Of a DNA stretch of 5,788 bases, positions 1 through 5,788 are shown one piece after another (position 1 is the first letter of the stretch; every line of letters begins with the position of its first letter). The notes beneath the pieces were generated by a model. That model made no database searches and was not told the origin of the DNA. It saw only the letters and a list, made by a program, of their open reading frames with translations. The DNA comes from Planctomycetota bacterium. GTDB lineage: Bacteria > Planctomycetota > SZUA-567 > JAFGNG01. The DNA lies in NCBI GenBank assembly GCA_016927125.1, contig JAFGNG010000008.1, positions 1 to 5,788 of the forward strand, given 5' to 3'. The translations under genes and the position numbers were made by a program.

Positions 1-2016
1 ACACTTAAATTATGGTGGACTCAATTTGTAAGAAATATCAGTGATTTAGACCTTGAATCAACCTTGCACAATGTACTGCGTTTAAAAAGTTTTGAATATG
101 AAGGCCCGGAAGAACTCTTAAGCATAGAGTTGCCGGGCGATTGGATTGTCCGCAATGAAGTTTCACAGGAAACTAAGCTCAGGGAACTGGAAAAACTGGT
201 AGCCCGCGAAATAGGCATCGATATCCTGTTTGAAAAACAAACTATAGAACGTGATGTAATCGTTGCCTCAGGGATCTACAAATTCCATCAACCGACTGAA
301 GTATATACCGCAGAACAATATAATAATCGAATTCATCTCTATGTTGACGAAACCGAGCCACATGAAGGAGGCGGAGGCGGGATAGTTGATTCGGTCAATG
401 ATTTTCTCCTCATGTTAGGCAACTTAGTTAATATGCCAATTGAAGATCGGACCGAACTTGTTAAAGAAATTAGAATTATGTATGACCACCATTCCTCATC
501 CTATCTGAGGAGCCTGGAAGACGATGGGGAAAAAGCACAGAAATTAAACCTGCTTTTAGGCAACCTGACCAAACAGACGGAATTGCAATTTAGAATTGAG
601 CGCAAGCCTGTTGAAATCTGGTTGGTTACCTTAAAAGATCCGGGGGGTGAAGAGCTTCCGAAGGCTGATGCAATGCAAGGTGCAGAAAACGGCTTCGGCC
701 CGGTGATTGAACGGGTTGTCAATGATGATGGGGCAGGGGTCGATTTCTTTGTTGATCTGGATAAAAACCTTGATTTCACTCCACCTGCTGGTCTCGGCAG
801 GGCTGGTGAAGAAGCAGCAGCCTTTGAGTGGATTGCTGAAAACGGCATTGATGTGAGCGGGGAAACCGCCCAGGGCTTTCGCGGCTTGGTTGGGATCAAC
901 ATGATCGCCACACCTTTCCCCGGTGAGAGATGGGAGACTGTAACTCCGGAACAAATCCTGCAAGATGAGGCCATTGCCCATGGCACTCCCGGAACACCGG
1001 CAGTAATGAGCGCCAAGGGCGAACTGCCGGAAACCTTTCTCTTCAAAACCCGGGAAGGCGGGGTCGGTATCCTCCAGATTACTGGCTTTATCGATCAAGT
1101 CCCGCGCGGAGTCAAGATTCGCTACAAGCTGGTGCGGCAGGGTGATCAACAGGCAGCAGCCCCCAATGCTGCCGACGAATACCGCCAGGCAATTGCCGGG
1201 TATGAGAACTTATCAGAGGAAGATAAGGATTTCATTAGAGATAAGCAGACAGAACTGGTGGCGATGCCGTTTTTACAAAGGGTAAAGCCTCTCATGGACG
1301 CACTGCACCGGGCAGGGGCGTGCCAGGAGTGTGATTGGGGATTTAAGTGGGACTGGGGCGAATCGGGGGAAGCGATTGGCGAGAATAGTAAAGTCCTTGC
1401 TCCGATGCGGGATCTGGCTAATCTCGCCCTCTTCCGGGCGGAATACCTGCTCAATCTTTCGGCCAACCCCGAGGAACCGCAGGCGAAAAGAACTTCGGCG
1501 GCTAATGCGGGAATTAAGGATCTGGTTGCTACTATGGCTATGGCGCGCAACCTGGGGAGAAAAAACCTGATGGTCTTCCACCTGGTTGAAATTGCTATTG
1601 AGAATCTGGCAATCGACCAGGCAGCCCTGTTATCTTCAAAGCTGAATGAGGGGATGCGAAAGGACTTACGGGATAAAATCCTGGCCCTTCCCAAGCCAAC
1701 CACCTTTGACGAAGTAATAACAGCGGAAGATCAGTTTGCCGATTTAGAATTTGCTCGCTTAGTAAAACAAAATCCCGGAATAGATAATCCCCATGTCCGG
1801 GAACAGCTATTGGTGATGAGAAGGCCGGCTATTGATATAGCTAAAGAAGAAAACGAGAAGATTACCGAACTTCGCGCCTTGCTCCTGCAAGGACTTGAAA
1901 AAGAAGGCGATGATGAGACCAAGGGCTTTACTCTTACCTCGGAAAAAACTTACAAAGGAGAGAATATCAAGCTTGAGTTTGGAGATGGCTCTGATAGAAA
2001 CACAGAGATATTCTAA
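1..2016 (+). CDS. Partial multi-domain protein: STN/BlaR1-C-terminal-like region plus helical C-terminal module (5' end outside window)
   Basis: The frame is open from the first base to TAA at 2014-2016, giving 671 residues. The codons before the TTG at 64 read smoothly into it and no ribosome binding site precedes it, so the gene starts upstream of the window. Three regions are visible (numbered from base 1). Residues about 22-205 alternate short strands and helices, with ERDVIVASGIYKF, a five-glycine run at 123-127, a YDHHSSSYLRSL stretch, and LNLLLGNLTKQTELQFRIER. From memory this resembles secretin/TonB-short-N-terminus (STN) or DUF3738-like regions in planctomycete proteins, some of them linked to M56/BlaR1 peptidases. 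Residues about 205-380 (FGPVIERVVND; AFEWIAENGID; FLFKTREGGVGILQITGF; RGVKIRYKLV) match a module that often follows it. Residues about 390-620 are mostly helical and begin around C441/C444 (CQECDWGFKW). No function is assignable. The missing N-terminus could hold a membrane or peptidase domain. A terminator follows the stop by about 85 bases. Confidence 0.85.
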   Translation, partial: TLKLWWTQFVRNISDLDLESTLHNVLRLKSFEYEGPEELLSIELPGDWIVRNEVSQETKLRELEKLVAREIGIDILFEKQTIERDVIVASGIYKFHQPTEVYTAEQYNNRIHLYVDETEPHEGGGGGIVDSVNDFLLMLGNLVNMPIEDRTELVKEIRIMYDHHSSSYLRSLEDDGEKAQKLNLLLGNLTKQTELQFRIERKPVEIWLVTLKDPGGEELPKADAMQGAENGFGPVIERVVNDDGAGVDFFVDLDKNLDFTPPAGLGRAGEEAAAFEWIAENGIDVSGETAQGFRGLVGINMIATPFPGERWETVTPEQILQDEAIAHGTPGTPAVMSAKGELPETFLFKTREGGVGILQITGFIDQVPRGVKIRYKLVRQGDQQAAAPNAADEYRQAIAGYENLSEEDKDFIRDKQTELVAMPFLQRVKPLMDALHRAGACQECDWGFKWDWGESGEAIGENSKVLAPMRDLANLALFRAEYLLNLSANPEEPQAKRTSAANAGIKDLVATMAMARNLGRKNLMVFHLVEIAIENLAIDQAALLSSKLNEGMRKDLRDKILALPKPTTFDEVITAEDQFADLEFARLVKQNPGIDNPHVREQLLVMRRPAIDIAKEENEKITELRALLLQGLEKEGDDETKGFTLTSEKTYKGENIKLEFGDGSDRNTEIF

Positions 2017-2101
2017 CAAAAATGCTCAAACCGCATTGATTACAGGGATTTGTCCTTGCCGCTCTCCATCCTTAGGGTAGTTATGGAGTTAAACCTTCAC
2101 C

Positions 2102-2136
2102 CGGCCCGGGCGTTCACCACCCGGGCTGATTTTTTT
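2102..2136 (+). terminator. Intrinsic (Rho-independent) terminator after gene 1
   Basis: GCCCGGG at 2104-2110 pairs perfectly with CCCGGGC at 2120-2126 across a nine-base loop. The stem extends by one G-T and one C-G pair to 2102 and 2128. Seven T residues follow at 2130-2136. The T run lies only on the plus-strand 3' side, so this ends transcription of the left-hand gene and separates it from the gene at 2243. Confidence 0.85.
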
Positions 2137-2154
2137 AATAAAATCTCTAAAAAC

Positions 2155-2193
2155 TTGTCAAAAAAACTAAAATCCTGTACATATATATTATAT
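2155..2193 (+). promoter_or_regulatory. Possible sigma-70-type promoter for the DUF3352-like gene
   Basis: TTGTCA at 2155-2160 matches five of six bases of the TTGACA -35 consensus. It is followed by an A-rich spacer, and the TA-rich run 2178-2193 can supply a -10 box. At the ideal 17-base spacing the hexamer is TACATA, only three of six consensus bases. Better hexamers (TATATT at 2184, TATTAT at 2186) lie too far away. The position fits a promoter: just after the terminator and 40-90 bases before the ribosome binding site. The exact -10 is unresolved, and the sigma factor is assumed. Confidence 0.35.
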
Positions 2194-2214
2194 GGGCACA
2201 GCTACATATTATAT
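2178..2214 (+). repeat. Two spaced AT-rich direct repeats in the leader of gene 2
   Basis: The twelve bases TACATATTATAT at 2203-2214 recur at 2178-2193, where they are interrupted by an extra TATA. The copies start 25 bases apart, about two and a half helical turns. They could be tandem -10 regions, a bound operator pair, or chance similarity in AT-rich DNA. Confidence 0.4.
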
Positions 2215-2230
2215 TCCCTTCTCTGGCGCT

Positions 2231-2236
2231 AAGGAG
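2231..2236 (+). promoter_or_regulatory. Shine-Dalgarno AAGGAG that sets the start of gene 2
   Basis: AAGGAG lies six bases before ATG at 2243. The in-frame ATG at 2192, 17 codons earlier, has no purine-rich site before it and lies in the AT-rich, promoter-like segment. Starting at 2243 also gives a normal signal peptide. Confidence 0.85.
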
Positions 2237-2242
2237 TTTGGC

Positions 2243-5167
2243 ATGGGATGCTGTAACAATATTTTTAAATTATTTTTATTAACCATAATCTTATCTATCC
2301 CTGGTGTTGTATATCTGCAACCCGCGGTAAATGCCGGAGAGATGGAATCGGAAGAAAATGTAGCCCCGGCTCTCCAGCCGGGGAGTACCCAGGCAGGAGT
2401 GCCTGTGCCACAAGGTGAAAATACGGCAAGTGAAGCGGCGGCTGAAGCTACTATTCAGGAAAAATCCTTGGCCAGCTATTTTCCGGCTGACACCTGCATC
2501 TACCTTGAGATAGATGATATTCCTGCCGCGTTAGAAAACTTCAACAACTCCGCCCTCGGCAAGCTCTGGGCAGAGCCGGGGGTGCAGGCGTTTCTCAAGA
2601 AACCGCTGGGGAAGCTTGAATATCGCTTGTCCGAGGGGATCTTTGAGCTCTCCAACCATCTTTTTCAAGGTTTTGAAGGAATTGCCCCGCTTCTGCAGGA
2701 GCGCGTCGCTATCGGCATCCTCTTCGATCCCGAGAAGGCTCTCGGTGATGCCTACGCCGTCATGCTGGCGGCGGAGGTTTCAGAGGAACTGGGTTCAAAC
2801 CTGATGATAAGCAAACTCAAAAGCTCATATGCCGGAACGAATAACATTGTTACTGTTAAAGACGGTATCGCCTTCCTGGTTATAGAGTATAGGGAAGGGA
2901 AGAATCTTTTAGATTTTGTCGAAGGCAAAGCAGACAGCAATAAGCTGAATGTCAACCAGCAATTCCTTGATACTATTGCAAAGCTTGGTAAGGACCCGGA
3001 TCTGGTTGCGTATTGCAATTCAGCTATCTTCGCCAAGTCATTCCAACAGGAAGCCCGCCTGGACCAAGTAGAGGTGGGGCACCCGGAAGCAGATTATCAT
3101 AGGATGATGACCTCTCTGGATGCCTTCGGCCTCTTTGATTTTGATTGCCTGGGATTCAGCCTGACCCCTGATTTGTCTGGTTATTTAACCAGGACAGTAG
3201 TTAATTCTCCCTCCCTGCAAACGGGCAACAGCAAGGGGGTCTTCTCGTTCATCAATAATAAACCGATCAGTGAGGAACTGCTCAAAGCAATCCCGCAGGA
3301 TATTATTTCCTTCAATGCTTCCCGCCTCAACCTTGACCAGTTAGGGAGGTTAGGGCGGGCTGCGGGCTGGGCCTTCGGGATGGATCCGCAACAGATGAAT
3401 AATCTATTCAACCTGCAGATCTTAAACCGCACTGGCTATGACCTGGAGCGTAATATTATTGCCCACTTGGGGGATGAGATCGCCTGCATCTGCATTGATC
3501 CCGAGATCCTGGCAGGCGTGCCTTACCTCGGCCTCAACAATATGGTCGCGGTGATGCGGGTGAAGGACCCGAAATTGGTCAAGAACAATCTGAATACCCT
3601 GGCCAGAATCTTTTCTTTTTATCTGCAAAACTCAGGGAAGGGCTCCGGTAGCTTTATAATGAAGCGCGGGGAGGTGGTAGTTCGGGGGGTAAAGATTATC
3701 TATGGCGGGGTGCTGGCGCCATGCTTTGCCATGGTCGATGACCTGCTGATTGTTGCCAGCAGCCCCTATGCCGCCCGCCTGGTGATTGACACTATTAACG
3801 GCGCCAGCCCTTCGATCCAAGAGGATGAAGAGTATAAACAAGCCCTGACCCGGCTAGATACTGAAGGCGCTTCCGCCATCAGTTTCGCGCGTAAGCTTGA
3901 CCCATACCGGAACGCGCCTGCGCTGGGGATGTTTTCGCCGGTAATGGTGGCTTCCACCGGGATGTCTCTGATCCAGGCAAGTAATCCCCAGGAGGAGGCG
4001 CTGCAGCGGGAGTGCGTGGATAAACTCCTGCAAGCCAGTGCCGGCCTGGCAATCTTCTGCTCGCAGAATCACGAGTATCCTTACAGCCTTGGTGATATTG
4101 AAGAATTCATGCCGGACTGGCTCGGGAATAAGGATGTCTACCACTGCAACACCGCCACTTACCGCTACCTCGGCGGGCCCTTTGCCACCCGCGCCGATGA
4201 CGACATGGTGATTAACTGGTGCCGGTACAGCCATCCCCCCGGCGGCTATAATGTGCTTTATAAAGACGGCCATGTCGGGTTCATGCTGCCGGATGAACTG
4301 GCGGCTGAGCACAAGCGGAGCAGCAATCTCTGCCTGCGGGAAAACATCGAGTTCAACCACAACCCGCCCGATACCGACGGCATCGAGCTCCGGTTCGATC
4401 CCTATTCCCAAAGGAGAGCGGAAGATTTAAATCCGTTTGCCCTCTTGCATGATAACCCGGAAGCGATAGAGGAGTTGTTGACAACCTTCGAGCTCTACCG
4501 ACTGCCTGCCAAGAGGACCATTACCAAGAACCTCTTCCCGGCCGCGGGAATACGGAAGGTTGACGGCACTACCCTGGTCTTTGAGAGCCACGCTCCCTTC
4601 CCGCTGTTGCATGCCGGCGGCGCTAACAATTTGACGGCCGCTTCTCTCTATCTTGCCGACAGGTTCCTGACCGGCAAGTCGCAGGCTGAGCCGGACTATG
4701 ACCTGGAAGCCAACCAGCAGAAGCTGGAAAAATTAGGCCAGGGCCTCGGCCAATTCTTTGCAAAATATAACCGCATGCCTGCCCGTCCCAAGGACCTCTG
4801 GAAGGATGGCCAGGGAGTGATCCCAGACAAGGAAGCCTTTGCCTGCCCCTCGCGTCCGAAGATTGGGGGAGGGCAGTGGCGCAGCGATTATATCCTGCTG
4901 CCGGTCGCCCAGATGGCCACCAGGGACAATACCATCATCATGGTGGATAAGCCCCTCAACTTACCTGCCATGGGCTGTTGCCTCTACCTGGACGGCCAGG
5001 TGGAGGTGGTCCGGGCTGACAGCGACGATACCTACGCCAGGTTTGTCAATGCCCTGATCCTTAACAAGAACCGGGAACTGATTAGAAGCCTGGCGCCGAA
5101 GTGCTGCAACGGCGATGATGGCGTCTATGAATATAAGGATGAACCGCAGGCGGTGGATGTCTTTTAG
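2243..5167 (+). CDS. Exported DUF3352-like protein with two H-X9-DG prepilin-type passenger units
   Basis: The protein has 974 residues and ends with TAG. Residues 1-31 form a signal peptide: one Lys, a hydrophobic core (LFLLTIILSIPGVVYL), and likely cleavage at VNA/GE. A Pro/Ala/Glu/Gln-rich linker runs to about 75. From YFPADTCIYLEIDDIP (79 on) through LWAEPGVQAFL, LGDEIACICIDPE (409 on) and LAPCFAMVDDLLIVASSPYAARL (about 490-515), the sequence resembles DUF3352 proteins, whose function is unknown. A hydrophobic segment near 563-580 leads into unit 1: Cys635, His664 and DG at 675-676 inside YNVLYKDGHVGFM, close to the H-X9-DG signature of planctomycete and Lentisphaerae prepilin-like proteins but with ten residues between His and Asp. 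Residues about 754-795 (KNLFPAAG, LVFESHAPFPLL) look like the end of the DUF3352-like region. Unit 2 runs from about 797 to 925 (Cys868, LYLDGQVEVV with DG at 917-918) and lacks the His. The protein is probably extracytoplasmic. It has its own ribosome binding site and probably its own promoter. No enzymatic motif is evident; the domain names come from remembered patterns. Confidence 0.9.
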   Translation: MGCCNNIFKLFLLTIILSIPGVVYLQPAVNAGEMESEENVAPALQPGSTQAGVPVPQGENTASEAAAEATIQEKSLASYFPADTCIYLEIDDIPAALENFNNSALGKLWAEPGVQAFLKKPLGKLEYRLSEGIFELSNHLFQGFEGIAPLLQERVAIGILFDPEKALGDAYAVMLAAEVSEELGSNLMISKLKSSYAGTNNIVTVKDGIAFLVIEYREGKNLLDFVEGKADSNKLNVNQQFLDTIAKLGKDPDLVAYCNSAIFAKSFQQEARLDQVEVGHPEADYHRMMTSLDAFGLFDFDCLGFSLTPDLSGYLTRTVVNSPSLQTGNSKGVFSFINNKPISEELLKAIPQDIISFNASRLNLDQLGRLGRAAGWAFGMDPQQMNNLFNLQILNRTGYDLERNIIAHLGDEIACICIDPEILAGVPYLGLNNMVAVMRVKDPKLVKNNLNTLARIFSFYLQNSGKGSGSFIMKRGEVVVRGVKIIYGGVLAPCFAMVDDLLIVASSPYAARLVIDTINGASPSIQEDEEYKQALTRLDTEGASAISFARKLDPYRNAPALGMFSPVMVASTGMSLIQASNPQEEALQRECVDKLLQASAGLAIFCSQNHEYPYSLGDIEEFMPDWLGNKDVYHCNTATYRYLGGPFATRADDDMVINWCRYSHPPGGYNVLYKDGHVGFMLPDELAAEHKRSSNLCLRENIEFNHNPPDTDGIELRFDPYSQRRAEDLNPFALLHDNPEAIEELLTTFELYRLPAKRTITKNLFPAAGIRKVDGTTLVFESHAPFPLLHAGGANNLTAASLYLADRFLTGKSQAEPDYDLEANQQKLEKLGQGLGQFFAKYNRMPARPKDLWKDGQGVIPDKEAFACPSRPKIGGGQWRSDYILLPVAQMATRDNTIIMVDKPLNLPAMGCCLYLDGQVEVVRADSDDTYARFVNALILNKNRELIRSLAPKCCNGDDGVYEYKDEPQAVDVF
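2364..2383 (+). repeat. Perfect 8-bp GC-rich palindrome in the early coding region of gene 2
   Basis: CCCCGGCT at 2364-2371 and AGCCGGGG at 2376-2383 are exact reverse complements across the four-base loop CTCC. The hairpin lies within the linker codons just after the predicted signal peptide, where inserted sequence would be tolerated. It has no T run and is not a terminator. It could be a short dispersed palindromic repeat, a translation-slowing structure, or chance. Confidence 0.6.
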
Positions 5168-5184
5168 TTACTGCTCTATAGGCC

Positions 5185-5788
5185 TTACTTCCGCGCGCTC
5201 ATGATTACCTCGCGCGGGGCAACCTGGTCGATATTGCCCAGCCGCTTGGCCCGGCTGAAGCTCCTCACCAGCAGGATTTCCTCTACCTCCAGGCGGGCTT
5301 CCTCGCAGAACTCCGCCACCACCAAGTCAGCCGGGATATAGATATCGTAGAAGATCGCACCCGCGATCACCAGGGTCAGGGGCGCGCCGTCCTTGAGCAC
5401 GCGGGCACATTCCTGCACCACCCGGCGCATATCATCGAAGTAGGACTGCATGATCCCAGCTTCCTTGCGCTTGCCATTATCCTGCAAGAGCGAACAAGCC
5501 TCCTGTACCGCCGGATGGGGCGGGGATTGCCAGCGCAGCTGATGCGCCCGGGCATGGGCGCGGACCTGCCGTACAGGTTTTTTCTCGCTCCGCAATCCGG
5601 GATGGAGCGAGTTGTACAGGTCTTCCAGCGGACGGTTGATGCGGGTGTAGTCGTAACGGCTGAGGTAGGGAGGGCTGGTAAGGATACCGCCGATGGAGGC
5701 GTCCGCCAAGGGCAACTCCCGCGCGTCGCCTTGGATAATAGTGCCGCCGGCGGGCAGGGGTTTTACGGCGTCTTCACGAATAATTGCC
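5185..5788 (-). CDS. Partial DNA methyltransferase of the SPPY type (5' end outside window)
   Basis: The minus-strand frame is open from the right edge to TAA (5187-5185), giving 200 residues; the gene starts beyond the window. The TTG at 5715-5713 is not a convincing start, because the preceding codons (GGTIIQGDARE) belong to the same domain. Visible motifs, numbered from the edge: GDARELPL (20-27), a motif III-like strand and acidic residue; TSPPY at 37-41, methyltransferase motif IV, followed by RYDYTR; SYFDDM...ARVLKDG...LTLVIAGA (115-144), the late helix and strand of a Rossmann methyltransferase; and REVIMSARK at the C-terminus. SPPY is typical of N4-cytosine amino-methyltransferases, though (S/N)PPY variants also make N6-methyladenine. 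No FxGxG SAM-binding motif follows motif IV, so it must lie upstream, outside the window. By hand count GC is about 62% in one sample line, against 38% at the left edge. The gene could be a solitary methyltransferase or part of a restriction-modification locus. Confidence 0.87.
   Translation of the reverse strand, partial: AIIREDAVKPLPAGGTIIQGDARELPLADASIGGILTSPPYLSRYDYTRINRPLEDLYNSLHPGLRSEKKPVRQVRAHARAHQLRWQSPPHPAVQEACSLLQDNGKRKEAGIMQSYFDDMRRVVQECARVLKDGAPLTLVIAGAIFYDIYIPADLVVAEFCEEARLEVEEILLVRSFSRAKRLGNIDQVAPREVIMSARK
5191..5217. repeat. 7-bp inverted repeat at the convergent gene ends
   Basis: CCGCGCG at 5191-5197 pairs with CGCGCGG at 5211-5217 across a 13-base loop, inside the last codons of the methyltransferase gene and 24 bases after the stop of gene 2. 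There is no T run on either strand, so an intrinsic terminator is not supported. It may weakly help separate the converging transcripts, or it may simply reflect Ala/Arg codons in GC-rich DNA. Confidence 0.3.

Noticed and set aside
64..66. TTG as start of gene 1
   Set aside because: The frame is open to the window edge, and no purine-rich site precedes the TTG.
501..1149. Overlapping minus-strand frames antisense to gene 1
   Set aside because: They are wholly contained in gene 1, with Ser/Pro/Arg-rich composition typical of the complement of coding DNA and no recognisable domain.
2050..2232. Small 60-codon plus-strand frame between the two large genes
   Set aside because: It runs straight through the terminator hairpin and T run, has no ribosome binding site, and its product has no protein-like features.
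2192..2242. In-frame upstream ATG that would lengthen gene 2 by 17 codons
   Set aside because: It has no ribosome binding site and lies in the AT-rich promoter-like segment. ATG at 2243 has AAGGAG six bases before it and gives a proper signal peptide.
3854..4411. 185-codon minus-strand frame antisense to gene 2
   Set aside because: It lies wholly inside a gene with strong domain evidence on the other strand. It is rich in Val, Ile, His and Gly from reverse reading and shows no recognisable motif.
5191..5217. Bidirectional intrinsic terminator for the convergent genes
   Set aside because: The stem is short, the loop is long, and no T run follows on either strand. It is listed only as an inverted repeat.

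Overview
The window holds three bacterial protein genes and no RNA gene, CRISPR array or insertion sequence that I can see. The best guess for the source is a planctomycete or a related PVC or candidate phylum. This rests on family resemblance recalled from memory: gene 1 combines a secretin/TonB-short-N-terminus-like region with modules I associate with planctomycete proteins, and gene 2 combines a DUF3352-like region with H-X9-DG prepilin-type passenger units. The lineage call is an inference with moderate confidence at best.

Layout: (1) bases 1-2016, plus strand, the 3' part of a large gene whose start lies before the window. (2) Bases 2017-2242, an intergenic stretch with a clear intrinsic terminator for gene 1, then an AT-rich segment that probably carries the promoter of gene 2. 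(3) Bases 2243-5167, plus strand, a complete gene for a 974-residue exported protein, started by a well placed AAGGAG. (4) After 17 bases, bases 5185-5788, minus strand, the 3' part of a DNA methyltransferase gene of the SPPY type, whose start lies beyond the right edge. Genes 2 and 3 converge.

Genes 1 and 2 point the same way but are separated by a terminator, so they are probably separate transcription units. Both look like lineage-restricted proteins of unknown function, and gene 2 is clearly exported. Nothing in the sequence ties the methyltransferase functionally to them, and no restriction endonuclease is visible in the window.

The most interesting object is gene 2. Its C-terminal half carries two copies of a roughly 120-residue unit resembling the globular part of H-X9-DG prepilin-like proteins. 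The two copies align without gaps for 45 residues, and the first appears to be inserted inside the DUF3352-like region. No unambiguous new multi-gene system is visible; the novelty here is in domain architecture.
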